Of a stretch of 64,000 nucleotides of DNA, positions 1 to 8,461 are shown piece by piece. The stretch covers positions 1 through 64,000 of the forward strand of contig SPQJ01000016.1 of assembly GCA_004570425.1 (NCBI GenBank), read 5' to 3'. The DNA is from Bacillus sp. AZ43. Its GTDB lineage: Bacteria; Actinomycetota; Actinomycetes; Mycobacteriales; Geodermatophilaceae. Under the pieces are notes generated by a model. The model did not search any database. It was not told where the DNA came from and was given only the letters and a program-made list of their open reading frames with translations. Numbering within the stretch: position 1 is the first letter of the stretch; each line of letters starts with the position of its first letter. The position numbers were made by a program, and so were the translations under genes.

Positions 1-89
1 TCGGCCGCCGGGCGCCCGGGGCGCCGTCGCCTGCACCCTCCCGGCACGTCACGCGCCCGCCCCGGGGGCGCGACCACGCGGCGGCCGGT

Positions 90-788
90 GTGGACGTCCG
101 CCCGCTGCCGGCAGGCTCGACCGCGGGGCGCAAGGGTGTTCGAACCTGTGCCCGCGGGGGAGCGGGGATCCGGCGGGTGGGTGGGCTGCGCCCGCCTCCC
201 ACGATCTGCAGCGCCGAGGGCTTCGTCACCGACGGTCGGCCCGTCGTCCTCGCGTGGACGGAGTCGACGACGACCTCGTCCCGGTACCGCCGCGAGCTGG
301 TGAGCACGAGCACCACGACCCCGCCGTTCCCGGGCGCCCACGACTTCGTCCGGACGTCGCTCGCGCGGCTGGGGTACGACTTCGGGCCCTTCCACCTGCG
401 GTTCGTGCCGGGGCCGTCGGGTCCGCGGCCGATCGAGCTGGTCCCGGTCCTCTCCGGCGTGGCGGGCCCGTCCGGCATCGACGCCGTCACGGGCTCCGAC
501 ACGGCCGACGACGCCGTCGTCCGCCTCCTCGGCGACTCCCCGGCGACGGGAGTCGCGGCGGCGGTCGCCGCGAGCACCCTGCTCCGCTTCTCGTGGCGCA
601 CCCGCGAGCCGGGCCGTCCGCCGGCCGAGCTCGAGCAGATCGGCGGCATGCCCGGATTCGTGGCGGCCGAACTCGCCCCCGACCGGTCCGGGCAGGTCCT
701 CACCGTGGGCACGACGCCCGAGCAGTCCGCGCGGCGGGCGCGGACGGCAGCGGGGATCCTCCGGGGCGACACCGGGCCAGCGGGCTGA
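90..788 (+). pseudogene. ATP-grasp protein, C-terminal remnant
   Basis: From about residue 40 the reading frame resembles the C-terminal half of an ATP-grasp ligase: a SAEGFVTDGRPVVLAW strand pair, then a PFHLRF / PIELVPVLSG block and a TGSD segment. Functional ATP-grasp enzymes carry an E-x-N-P-R metal and phosphate motif at the end of this block. Here it reads IELVPVL, so the Asn and Arg are missing. The N-terminal and central ATP-binding parts are absent; the frame stays open to the left window edge but those residues look like non-coding GC-rich sequence. I read it as a 5'-truncated, decayed copy. A diverged intact gene running in from outside the window cannot be excluded. Confidence 0.4.
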
Positions 789-805
789 TCGGGACGCTCG
801 CCGGC

Positions 806-826
806 GTTCTTGCGCATTCCTTGCGG
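806..826 (+). promoter_or_regulatory. Tandem CTTGCG repeat upstream of SipW-dependent gene 910-1530
   Basis: Two direct half-sites, TTCTTGCG and TTCCTTGCG, are spaced one helical turn (11 bp) apart, 84 bp before the start codon. The same block with one mismatch lies at 14880-14900, 93 bp before the paralogous gene. The following untranslated stretches are also alike (both contain CTGTCGCCGGA). A direct repeat with 10-11 bp spacing suits an OmpR/PhoB-family regulator, and one is encoded at 10941-11645. Binding by that protein is inference. Confidence 0.6.
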
Positions 827-909
827 TGCCCTCGGCGGGACCGTGCGTTTCCCGCGGCACGGTCGAGCTGTCGCCGGACGGAGGTCCGGCTCACAGCGAG
901 GAGAACACC

Positions 910-1530
910 GTGTCCATCCGTACCGACGCCGCAACGGCCCGCCGTTCCACCGTCACCAAGGCCGTCGCCTCCGTGGGCATCCTGGCCGCCGCTGCCGCCG
1001 TCGCCGGACTCGGCAGCTTCGGCACGTTCACCGACAGCACCACGCCCGTCCAGACGAACGTGGACACCGGCGTCCTGTCGATCAGCCTGTCGCCCGGGGC
1101 CAGCACCGCCACCGTGCCGGTGACCACCGGCGCGCTGCTGCCCGGTGACTCCACGTCCACGCCGTTCGACCTGATCAACGACGGGGACGTCGCCTGGGAG
1201 TCGGTGAGCGTCGCGTCCTGGGCGACCCGGTCGAGCCTCCTCGACAGCGACCGCGTCCACGGCCTGCAGCTGGAGCTCGAGTCGTGCGCCTCGTCCTGGG
1301 TCGCCGACGGCGCCAGCTACTCCTGCGCGGACGGCGCGCAGCAGTTCTACTCCGGCCCGATCGTGAACGAGTCGGAGCTGGCCGGCGCGTACAGCCTCGC
1401 CCCGGGGCGCGTCGACCACCTGCTCGCCACCATCTCGTTCCCGACCACCGGGGGCGACCGGCTCACCAACCTGGTCACCGACCTGTCGTTCCAGTTCACG
1501 GCCGTGCAGCGGGACGGCACCGCGCGCTGA
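910..1530 (+). CDS. SipW-dependent-type secreted protein (TasA/camelysin-like)
   Basis: A 206-residue exported protein. The N-terminus has a basic stretch, a hydrophobic core (about residues 17-33) and GSFGTFTDSTTP, the Gly/Phe/Thr-Asp-rich cleavage region typical of SipW-processed TasA/CalY-type proteins. The rest is a beta-rich Thr/Ser domain with two cysteines in the SCASSW...YSCA region. The GTG start is chosen for the AGCGAGGAG ribosome site 7-10 bases upstream. It is a clear paralogue of the protein at 14161-14787: same signal region, same cysteine pair, same C-terminal 'FTxxQRxGTAR'. That paralogue sits beside a SipW-type peptidase, whereas this copy is alone, so it probably uses that peptidase in trans. 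In other bacteria such proteins form biofilm fibres or surface layers; the role here is not shown. Confidence 0.8.
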   Translation: MSIRTDAATARRSTVTKAVASVGILAAAAAVAGLGSFGTFTDSTTPVQTNVDTGVLSISLSPGASTATVPVTTGALLPGDSTSTPFDLINDGDVAWESVSVASWATRSSLLDSDRVHGLQLELESCASSWVADGASYSCADGAQQFYSGPIVNESELAGAYSLAPGRVDHLLATISFPTTGGDRLTNLVTDLSFQFTAVQRDGTAR

Positions 1531-1548
1531 CCACCCGCACCCACCACG

Positions 1549-1581
1549 ACGGGGCGCTCTTCCACGGGGAGGGCGCCCCGT
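1549..1581 (+). terminator. Hairpin after the SipW-dependent gene
   Basis: ACGGGGCGC and GCGCCCCGT form a 9-bp perfect stem starting 18 bases after the stop codon. Only two T residues follow, so it is a GC-rich hairpin of the actinobacterial type rather than a classical poly-U terminator. Confidence 0.55.
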
Positions 1582-1633
1582 TCGCGCCCGCGTCCGGTTT
1601 CGCGGCGACGCCGCGCGGCATACGGTCGCTCGC

Positions 1634-2170
1634 ATGCAGCCCGGTACCTCCACGTCCGTCGTCGTCATGGGGGTGTCCGGCTCCGGGAAGTCGACCGTGG
1701 CCGCCGGCCTGGTCGAGAGACTGGGGTGGGAGTTCGCCGAGGGCGACGAGTTCCACCCGTCGGAGAACGTCGAGAAGATGCGCCGCGGGATCCCGCTCGA
1801 CGACGACGACCGCTGGCCGTGGCTCCGCCGGCTCGCCGACTGGATCGGGGAGCACGAGGACGCCGGCCGCTCCGTCGTCGTCACCTGCTCGGCGCTGAAG
1901 CGCACCTACCGGGACCTGCTGCGCGACGGGCACCCCTCGGTGTGGTTCGCGCACGTGGACGCCGACCGCGAGCTGCTCCGCGAGCGGGTCGAGCGCCGCA
2001 CCGGCCACTACATGCCGTCGTCCCTGCTGGACAGCCAGCTGGCCACGCTCGAGCCGCTGCACGAGGACGAGCCCGGCGCGACGATCTCCGGCGCGGGCGT
2101 GCCGGCCGACGTCGTCGCGGAGCTGCTGCGCGTGCTCGCCGCCGAGCGGGAGGTCCGGTCGGCCGGCTGA
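1634..2170 (+). CDS. gntK: Gluconokinase
   Basis: A 178-residue P-loop kinase phosphorylating D-gluconate to 6-phosphogluconate with ATP, feeding the pentose-phosphate pathway. The Walker A motif GVSGSGKS is at residues 13-20. Further GntK signatures are the EGDEFHPSENVEKM substrate loop, the VVTCSALKRTYRDLLR block and the GHYMPSSLLDSQLATLE lid region. The length matches the family. TACGGT lies 7 bases before the ATG with no Shine-Dalgarno sequence, so the transcript is probably leaderless. It stands alone, without a gluconate permease or repressor next to it. Confidence 0.93.
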   Translation: MQPGTSTSVVVMGVSGSGKSTVAAGLVERLGWEFAEGDEFHPSENVEKMRRGIPLDDDDRWPWLRRLADWIGEHEDAGRSVVVTCSALKRTYRDLLRDGHPSVWFAHVDADRELLRERVERRTGHYMPSSLLDSQLATLEPLHEDEPGATISGAGVPADVVAELLRVLAAEREVRSAG

Positions 2171-2172
2171 GC

Positions 2173-2517
2173 TCAGCCGGCGCCGGGGGTCTCCGGGTCG
2201 GGGCGGCGGTCGGCGGCCGACCGGCCGTTGTCGACGCTCCGGTCGTACTGCCGGCGCTCGACCCGCAGCGAGGAGTTGCGGACCGTCGTCGCGTGGTCGG
2301 CCAGCTCGGCGGTGCCGCCGGCCAGCCGCTTCTGCACCACCAGCAGGGCGGCGTGGTGGTCGCGCACCGTCCGGATGACGCCGTCGAGGGAGTCCTCGAC
2401 GACGTACCTCGTGCCGTCGAGCAGGATGATCTCGGTGTCGGGCACCGTCTCGATGCGCTCGATGTGGGTGGGGTCGACCGAGAAGTGCTCGCCGTTGCGG
2501 CAGGTCACACCGATCAT
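2173..2517 (-). CDS. Flagellar FlbD/SwrD-family protein
   Basis: A 114-residue protein. Its first ~60 residues match the FlbD family: MIGVTCRNGEHF..., then IERIETVPDTEIILLDGTRY and VVEDSLDGVI. The family is normally 60-80 residues, encoded in flagellar operons near motB/fliL; Bacillus SwrD increases flagellar torque. The C-terminal ~45 residues are an extra basic, Arg/Asp-rich tail. GGAAGGACC serves as ribosome site. No other flagellar gene is in the window, so it is either detached from its cluster or used in another role. Its 3' end abuts gntK convergently. Confidence 0.75.
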   Translation of the reverse strand: MIGVTCRNGEHFSVDPTHIERIETVPDTEIILLDGTRYVVEDSLDGVIRTVRDHHAALLVVQKRLAGGTAELADHATTVRNSSLRVERRQYDRSVDNGRSAADRRPDPETPGAG

Positions 2518-2662
2518 GGCAGCGGTCCTTCCGCTCGGGCGGGGCAGCGGGCCCCGGTGACGCCGGGAACGGCACCCTCGTCATCGGCCCGCAGCACCCC
2601 CGTCTGTAGCGGAATCGCCCGGATCTCACCCCTGCGGCGGGAGATCGTCCCTGGTGGGTGGC

Positions 2663-3967
2663 TCAGAAGCCGAACATCAGGCCGAGGCCGCCGAGGGTGA
2701 AGCACACCATGACGATCACCAGGGGCAGCTGGTCGGACGCCCGGGCCCGGCGCGCCGACAGCAGCGCCCGCTCGTGGGCGAGCGTCACCCCCACCACGTG
2801 GCCCAGGATGATCGCGCCCACCTGCACGAGGGCGATCGTGTCGGAGCTGACCGCCGTGAGGTCCACCCGGTTGTCGTAGGTGCCGAACAGGTCCACGCCG
2901 TCGGCCCCGAACGGGTTGCTGGCCAGGATCCAGGTGGTCTGCCCGTCCAGGAGCAGCAGGCTGAAGTAGTGCGCCACGGTGTAGCCCAGCGCGATCGGGA
3001 TGACGGTGGCGGCGTAGCGGCCGGGCTGGACCGCGGGGTCCTGGCCGGCCAGGCGACCCGAGAGCCGGGTGCCCAGCAGGTAGAGCACCGCGACGATCGC
3101 GATCATCACCAGCAGGCCGAGGGTCCCCGACAGGGTGTCGTTCGCCTCACCCGGCCCGGACTGCCAGAAGACGGTGCGCGACAGCCCGTCGAACGCCGTC
3201 GACCCGAGCAGGACGACGACGAGGGCGGCCAGGCCCGGCTGGGCCGGGGTGGCCATGGCGTTGGCCAGCGGGCTGCGCAGCACCAGCCGGCCGTCGTCGC
3301 GCCGTCCCCACGGGGAGACGCGGGCGATCAACGTCGAGTAGGCCTCGAACCCGTCGCCGTGGGCGAACCAGTCCTCGCCGAACCACAGCGCCAGGGCGAC
3401 GTGGACGACGGCGTGGGCCAGCAGGAAGACCGCCACCGTGACCGGCTCGGCCCGGCCCGGGTAGACCAGCTCCAGCCAGACGAACACCAGCAGCGACCCG
3501 GCGGCCGGCCACAGCCCGAGCGCGGGCAGCCGGCCGGCCCCGGGGGCCCGGGGGACGAGCACGCGCAGCCAGCGGTGCAGCAGCCGCAGGGGGTTGGCCA
3601 CCCGCGCCACCGGGCCCAGCAGCAGGCTCAGCGGCACCAGGCCCACCCAGAAGGTCACGTAGACGGCCCAGGGGGCGAGGTTGCGGGAGGTCTCCCGCGG
3701 GCCGAACAGGGCGACGGCGACGACGAACGCCGCGACCACGAGGACCAGCGCCTGGAGCCCCCGCCGCAGCGGGGCGCCGTCGACGACCCGCTGCAGCCCG
3801 GCCGGCACCGGTCGTCCCGAGTCGCTGCCGCCCAGCCGGGGACGGCGCCAGAACAGCAGCAGGACGGCGAAGCTGAACAGGATCGCCGCCCCCGCGCCGT
3901 AGAGCGCGAAGCCGATCGGGATCGGGAGGTCGGTCCGCGACCCGACCCCGTGCGCGAGGACGCTCAC
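2663..3967 (-). CDS. Polytopic membrane protein (FedB-like, function unknown)
   Basis: 434 residues with about ten hydrophobic segments. The start 'SVLAHGVGSRTDLPIPIGFALYGAGAA' style region and the later HAVVHVALALWFGEDWF...GDGFEAY motif recall membrane proteins that databases name 'fenitrothion hydrolase FedB'; that name rests on one biodegradation report and should not be read as an activity. It is the last gene of a three-gene operon and overlaps the upstream lipoprotein gene by 4 bases (ATGA). Conserved membrane histidines beside a cupredoxin-like partner suggest metal or redox chemistry in the envelope, which is inference. Confidence 0.55.
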   Translation of the reverse strand: MSVLAHGVGSRTDLPIPIGFALYGAGAAILFSFAVLLLFWRRPRLGGSDSGRPVPAGLQRVVDGAPLRRGLQALVLVVAAFVVAVALFGPRETSRNLAPWAVYVTFWVGLVPLSLLLGPVARVANPLRLLHRWLRVLVPRAPGAGRLPALGLWPAAGSLLVFVWLELVYPGRAEPVTVAVFLLAHAVVHVALALWFGEDWFAHGDGFEAYSTLIARVSPWGRRDDGRLVLRSPLANAMATPAQPGLAALVVVLLGSTAFDGLSRTVFWQSGPGEANDTLSGTLGLLVMIAIVAVLYLLGTRLSGRLAGQDPAVQPGRYAATVIPIALGYTVAHYFSLLLLDGQTTWILASNPFGADGVDLFGTYDNRVDLTAVSSDTIALVQVGAIILGHVVGVTLAHERALLSARRARASDQLPLVIVMVCFTLGGLGLMFGF

Positions 3968-4392
3968 CCCACCTGCAGGGACAGCAGGACCGTGCCCGCG
4001 TCGTGCAGCTCCACCTCGAACACCCCCGGGATGGTGGCGTCGAACTCGACGGTGGCCGGGGTGTCCGGCGCCAGGTCGGCGGTCAGGTCGTAGCCGTGCA
4101 CGTGCAGCTCGTCGGGGGCGTCGCTGGTGACCACCAGGACCACGTGCTCGCCGGCGGGCACCGGCACGCGGCCGGTGTCACCGCTCACCTGGCCGCCGGT
4201 CACCGTCACCTCGATCCGCTGACCGGCGGGGGTGCTCGGGGCCGCCGCGCTGGTCGGGGCGGGGGCCGAGGAACTGCTGCTGGGCGTGGTCGAGCCGGTC
4301 GGCTCGGCCGACTCGGCGGCGTCGGTGCCGGCGCACCCGGTGAGGAGGACGAGGGTGCCGAGGGCAGGCAGGAGCCAGGAACGTGAGCGCAC
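3964..4392 (-). CDS. Cupredoxin-like lipoprotein
   Basis: 142 residues. A lipoprotein signal ends in LLTGC (lipobox), followed by a Ser/Thr/Pro-rich linker (about 22-55) and a beta domain of about 85 residues. The domain reads like a plastocyanin/cupredoxin fold, with ELHVHGYDL and a final FEVELHDAG segment. Two His-containing loops are present, but the usual Cys ligand of a type I copper site is missing. Copper binding may therefore be weak, or the fold is used for another purpose. It sits between two polytopic membrane proteins in one operon. Confidence 0.65.
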   Translation of the reverse strand: MRSRSWLLPALGTLVLLTGCAGTDAAESAEPTGSTTPSSSSSAPAPTSAAAPSTPAGQRIEVTVTGGQVSGDTGRVPVPAGEHVVLVVTSDAPDELHVHGYDLTADLAPDTPATVEFDATIPGVFEVELHDAGTVLLSLQVG

Positions 4393-4425
4393 GGGAGGTC
4401 TCCGGGGTCGGGCGGGGCGGGGGGC

Positions 4426-6288
4426 TCAGCGGGTGCCGAGCTCGCTCGCCGGGCTGGACGAGTCGGTGGCCGGCGGGTCGGCGGGGGTGTCCGGGTACGG
4501 GTCCCGGACGCTCGCCCGCCGCGAGTAGCGCCCGACGCCCCACGAGATCGCCGCGATGAGCGCCAGCGTGCAGGCGAGCACCACCAGGTTGGAGATCGTC
4601 CAGAGGCTGCCCTCGGCGTCCTTGAGCTCGCGCTGGAGGATCTCGATCTCCGGGATGGCCGACCGGGTCATGCCGTCCTCGGCCGGCACCTCCTCCTCGC
4701 CGAGCGCCTCGTCGGCGGGGAGGTAGATCGGGACCGCGGTCAGCACCCGGCCGTCGTGGATGCGCAGCAGCGTCTTCCAGGTGCCGTGCAGAGGGACCGG
4801 CTCGGTGGTGCGGTAGGCGCCCTCGCCGGTCCGCTCCAGCTGGGTGACGACGAGGCCGTCGCCCTGCCAGGAGGTGATCTGCACCCAGGCCGGGTCGTCG
4901 ACGAAGTCCGCGGGCTCGAGCTGGACGGTCACGTTCGCCGTCCGCGGGTCCTGCTGCACGTCCTCGATGCCGAAGGTCGCCTCGACGTCGTCGGGCACGG
5001 TCGCGATCAGGCCGTTGGCCACCGCGGCGGCCAGGACGACAAGCGAACCCACCAGCACGGTGCGGGCGACCGCCGGGCGGGGGAGGCGCCGGCGGAGGCC
5101 GGAGGCGAGCAGGGCGCCGAGCAGGCCGCCGACGACGCCGCCGACGATCGCCATGAGGGTGCCCTCGACGAGGATGTCGCGGTTCCAGGACAGCGTCTGG
5201 GTGAACTGGGTCCACAACCACTCGGTGGCGAACCCGACCGTGCCGATCCCGACACCGGCGACCGCCCCGAAGGCGAGCGGCCGGCGCGCCAGTCCCGCGG
5301 AGAGCGCGAGCAGCTCGACGACGATCGCGGACCCGAGGTAGAGCGGGAACGTCGGCAGGAGCTCGCCGAAGCCCGGGCCGACGATCAGCGCGATGCCGCC
5401 GCGGACCACCAGGAAGAAGGCGACGGCGGCCAGCGCGCCCCCGCGCCCCATGAACAGGCGGGCGGCGACCAGGGCGATGCCGGCGGCACCGGCGATCATC
5501 AGGGGCTCGAGCACGAGCCGGAACTGGGGGACGTCGAAGTCGTACTCGCCCTGGAACACCGACATGCCCAGCAGCAGGCCACCCATCGCGGAGGCCTGGC
5601 GGATGAACCGCGCGGTCTGGCCGACCTTGCGGTCGCCGTCGTCGGTGGAGAGACCGCCGTGGCCCTCCTGCTCGAGCAGCAGCAGGCCGATGATCGACAG
5701 ACCGGCGCCGCCGATGAGCATCAGGTGCGTCGGGCCCCAGAGCGTGACGTCCTGGCCGAACATGCGGTGCCACACGTCGTCGAGGGGGAACCCGAGCAGG
5801 GAGTAGAAGCCGGCGGCGGTGAGGATGATGCCGCCGACCGGGACGTCCCAGCCGCGGAGGAAGCGGACGGCGGACGGGCCGGGCTTCTCGTCGAGGGGCA
5901 TCGCGCAGGCGAGGACGCCGCCGGCGAAGACGCCGAAGAGGCCGAAGAGGATCAGGAAGTGGGCCGGGTTGGCCAGCGGGCCCTCGTCGCGGCCCACCCC
6001 GATGTGCAGCGCGATGTCCCAGAGCATGCCCAGGAGCGCCACGAGCAGCGAGACGGTCGTGAGGATCGTGGGCAGGGCCACCCAGGCCGGGACGCCGGTC
6101 GCCTTCCCGAGGCGGGTGCCGACCCGGGTGAGGATCGTCGACCGCCGGGTGCGGTGGAGGAAGACCAGCCCGAGGAGGAGCGCGGTCAGTCCGAGACCGA
6201 TCCCGGTCGCCAGGATCACCTCGCCGATCGCGGCGCCTCCGGCGGGACGTGTGTCAGCAGCGAGCAGCACGGAAACCTCCTGGGCCAT
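4426..6288 (-). CDS. Large polytopic membrane protein of unknown function
   Basis: 620 residues with about eleven transmembrane segments in the first ~430 residues. These include membrane or loop histidines (WDIALHIGVGRDEG, NPAHFLILFG, WHRMFGQDVTLWGPTHLML). A ~130-residue extracytoplasmic beta-type domain (about 440-570, VQLEPADFVDDPAWVQ...) follows, and a last helix near the C-terminus. I do not recognise the family with certainty. It is the first gene of the operon with the cupredoxin-like lipoprotein and the FedB-like protein, divergent from a MerR regulator across 91 bp, which suggests local control. Confidence 0.6.
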   Translation of the reverse strand: MAQEVSVLLAADTRPAGGAAIGEVILATGIGLGLTALLLGLVFLHRTRRSTILTRVGTRLGKATGVPAWVALPTILTTVSLLVALLGMLWDIALHIGVGRDEGPLANPAHFLILFGLFGVFAGGVLACAMPLDEKPGPSAVRFLRGWDVPVGGIILTAAGFYSLLGFPLDDVWHRMFGQDVTLWGPTHLMLIGGAGLSIIGLLLLEQEGHGGLSTDDGDRKVGQTARFIRQASAMGGLLLGMSVFQGEYDFDVPQFRLVLEPLMIAGAAGIALVAARLFMGRGGALAAVAFFLVVRGGIALIVGPGFGELLPTFPLYLGSAIVVELLALSAGLARRPLAFGAVAGVGIGTVGFATEWLWTQFTQTLSWNRDILVEGTLMAIVGGVVGGLLGALLASGLRRRLPRPAVARTVLVGSLVVLAAAVANGLIATVPDDVEATFGIEDVQQDPRTANVTVQLEPADFVDDPAWVQITSWQGDGLVVTQLERTGEGAYRTTEPVPLHGTWKTLLRIHDGRVLTAVPIYLPADEALGEEEVPAEDGMTRSAIPEIEILQRELKDAEGSLWTISNLVVLACTLALIAAISWGVGRYSRRASVRDPYPDTPADPPATDSSSPASELGTR

Positions 6289-6379
6289 GAGCCCTATGCA
6301 ACACCCATCACGGTGACATCGACAACTGATACATAAACGAGCGGATTACCGTGGACGTCACGGCGAGGAGGAGGTGTCG

Positions 6380-7144
6380 GTGGTCACGCCCGAGCGGCAC
6401 GACGACGTCGACGGCGAGCGCGAGCTGACCGTCGACGAGCTCGCGGCACGGGTGGGGGTCACGGTGCGCAACCTGCGCGCCTACTCCGCCCGGGGTCTCC
6501 TGCCGCCGCCGCGCATGGTCGGCCGCACCGGCTACTACGGCCGCGAGCACGTGGCCCGGCTCATCCTCGTGCGGGAGATGCTCGCCGAGGGCTACTCGCT
6601 CGCCATGATCGAGCGCACGCTCGCATCGGCGCCGGCCACGGCGAGTTCGGCGACCCTGGCGCTGCACCGGGCGCTGCTGGCTCCCTGGCTCCCGCCGGAG
6701 CCCGAGACGACGACCGGGGCGGAGCTGGCCGCGAAGGCCGGCGTCCCCGAGGACCCGGCGCTGGTCGACCGGCTGATCGACCTCGGCCTGGTGGAGCGCA
6801 CCGATGCGGGGCAGCTCCGGGTGCTCGACCCCGCCCTGCTCACCGCGGGGCTGCAGGTGGTCGGTCTGGGCGTCCCTCCCGAGGAGCTCATCGAGGCGCA
6901 GGCCCGCGTGAACGAGCACGTCCGGGAGATCGCGCAGACCTACGTCGGCATGTTCGTGCGCACCGGCTGGCAGGCGTTCCTGGACTCGGGCTCACCGCCC
7001 GAGCAGCTCGACGCGCTCCGCGACACGGTCGCGCGCCTGCAGCCGGCGGCCGCTCAGGCGGTGCTGGCCGCGTTCCGCACGGAGATGGCGGCGGCCGTGG
7101 AGCACGCGCTGGAGACCGAGCTCAATCGGCTCGGGGAGGACTAG
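6380..7144 (+). CDS. MerR-family transcriptional regulator
   Basis: About 254 residues. An N-terminal MerR winged helix (about 15-80) reads TVDELAARVGVTVRNLRAYSARGLLPPP followed by GYYGREHVARL, the usual helix-turn-helix and wing. The remaining ~170 residues are helical with no metal-binding cysteines, so it is not a metal sensor of the MerR/CueR type. GTG at 6380 is preferred over GTG at 6374 because AGGAGG lies 8 bases before the former but only 2 before the latter. It is divergent from the envelope operon ending at 6288 and overlaps the convergent small gene by 23 bases. Confidence 0.85.
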   Translation: MVTPERHDDVDGERELTVDELAARVGVTVRNLRAYSARGLLPPPRMVGRTGYYGREHVARLILVREMLAEGYSLAMIERTLASAPATASSATLALHRALLAPWLPPEPETTTGAELAAKAGVPEDPALVDRLIDLGLVERTDAGQLRVLDPALLTAGLQVVGLGVPPEELIEAQARVNEHVREIAQTYVGMFVRTGWQAFLDSGSPPEQLDALRDTVARLQPAAAQAVLAAFRTEMAAAVEHALETELNRLGED

Positions 7145-7328
7145 GGATCTCCTCGCGCGCCATCGCGTCCCGGCGGGCGTCCTCCGCCTCCTCGGCGGCG
7201 GTCAGCCGGCGGTCGCGCACGACGGCGCCCACCACCAGTGCGATCAGGATCGCGGCGGGGACGAAGAAGCCGACCGTCCCGATGACGCTCAGCCCGTCGG
7301 TCGCCAGGACATCCATCGCACCGCTCAT
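7122..7328 (-). CDS. Small single-span membrane protein
   Basis: 68 residues: a short N-terminal part, one hydrophobic helix (about 15-37, GFFVPAAILIALVVGAVV) and a charged C-terminal tail rich in Arg, Glu and Ala. No family recognised. It follows the siderophore-interacting protein gene on the same strand by 47 bases and overlaps the end of the MerR gene. The start is uncertain: a second in-frame ATG lies 12 bases downstream. Confidence 0.55.
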   Translation of the reverse strand: MSGAMDVLATDGLSVIGTVGFFVPAAILIALVVGAVVRDRRLTAAEEAEDARRDAMAREEIPSPPRAD

Positions 7329-7375
7329 GGCTCCATGCTGACACCGTTCGCTGTCACGATGCCAACCGGAGGCGG

Positions 7376-8314
7376 TCAGTCGGAGGTCTTGCCGTCCCGC
7401 CAGTACCCCATGAACGCCACGGAGCGGCGGTCGACGCCGCGCTCCTGCACGAGATGGCGGCGCAGGCCCTTGACCACGCCGGCCTCGCCCGCGAGCCAGG
7501 CGTAGACGCCCGACGAGCGGCGGGGGAGCGCGTCCTCCTGCGGGACCTCCCAGAGGATGCCGGTGTCGACGTCGACGTCGTCGAACTCGACGACCGGGGT
7601 CGGGGCGAGGACGTCGGACAGCTCCTCGACCGCGGCGACGACGGCGGCGGTCAGCAGGGCACCGCGCGGGGCGGCGGCGCCGCCGTCGTCCGGCCATCGC
7701 GGCAGCCAGGTGATCTGCACGCCGTCGGGTGCGGCGACGTTGAGGGCGTCGGCGGCGGTGGGCACCTCCAGTAGGACCCGGGCCTGCTGCCCCGCCGGGA
7801 GGGTCTCCACGATCGCGCAGATGGCCGGTACGGCCGTCTCGTCTCCGGCGATGAGCAGGCACGACGCGTCGGCCGGGGGGTGCCACTCGAAGCCGCCGGT
7901 CGGGCCGGGGAAACGGGCATTGGGGCCGATGAGCAGGACCTCGTCGCCGACGGCGGCGGTCTCCGCCCAGGCCGAGGCCGGCCCGGTGGCGCCGTGCAGC
8001 ACGAAGTCGACGTCGACCTCGCCGAGCTCGGGGCGCAGGGTGCGGATCGTGTAGGTGCGGATCGGCATCTGCTGGTCGGCCGGGAGGGCGCGCCACGCGC
8101 CGTACCAGTCGGGGTCGGCCGGGAAGTCGGCGACGGTCTGGCCGGGGAGCGGCAGGATCACCTTGATCCGCTGGTCGAAGCCGTTGGAGGAGAAGTCGGC
8201 CATGTCGGGCCCGGTGAAGGTGACCCGCAGGAAGCTCGGGCTCAGCCGCTGCAGCCGCGAGACCTGCACGGCGAACGGCCGGTAGACCGGGATCTGCACT
8301 GCCTCGACCGTCAT
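7376..8314 (-). CDS. Siderophore-interacting protein (FAD-dependent ferric-siderophore reductase)
   Basis: 312 residues of the SIP/ViuB family, cytoplasmic flavoproteins that reduce ferric siderophores with NAD(P)H or ferredoxin to release iron. The FAD-binding barrel contains the RTYTIR motif (about 80-85) and an acidic DVDFVLHG strand. The C-terminal nucleotide-binding domain contains LLIAGDETAVPAICAI and ends with KGLRRHLV...GYWRDGK, the family's signature end. It is divergent from the iron-siderophore binding lipoprotein at 8462; an IdeR-like box in the shared 147-bp region suggests iron repression of both. Confidence 0.9.
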   Translation of the reverse strand: MTVEAVQIPVYRPFAVQVSRLQRLSPSFLRVTFTGPDMADFSSNGFDQRIKVILPLPGQTVADFPADPDWYGAWRALPADQQMPIRTYTIRTLRPELGEVDVDFVLHGATGPASAWAETAAVGDEVLLIGPNARFPGPTGGFEWHPPADASCLLIAGDETAVPAICAIVETLPAGQQARVLLEVPTAADALNVAAPDGVQITWLPRWPDDGGAAAPRGALLTAAVVAAVEELSDVLAPTPVVEFDDVDVDTGILWEVPQEDALPRRSSGVYAWLAGEAGVVKGLRRHLVQERGVDRRSVAFMGYWRDGKTSD

Positions 8315-8357
8315 GCGCCCTCTCCCGGTTGACCACAGGCGAGAGGTGCGAGCCGAC

Positions 8358-8376
8358 TTAGGCTAGCCTCACCTGG
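8358..8376 (+). promoter_or_regulatory. IdeR/DtxR-like iron box
   Basis: TTAGGCTAGCCTCACCTGG matches the mycobacterial IdeR consensus TTAGGTTAGSCTAACCTAA at 15 of 19 positions by my count. It lies between the divergent siderophore-interacting protein and iron-binding lipoprotein genes, where a repressor would be expected. Confidence 0.65.
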
Positions 8377-8461
8377 CTTCCGCGTCGGAGTCTTGCACAC
8401 CGGCGCTGCCGGAACCAGAGGCACGTCCCACCGATGTGGCGTGCTCGCCCGAAGGAGAACG

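Noticed and set aside
2633-2655. GGGAGATCGTCCC as a second DosR-like site
   Set aside because: Half-sites are not symmetric (GGGAG/GTCCC), and it lies at the 3' end of the membrane gene.
4756-6336. Long plus-strand open frame over the membrane protein gene
   Set aside because: Composed of Gln/Asp/Arg/Gly shadow residues typical of antisense GC-rich DNA; the minus strand encodes clear membrane helices.
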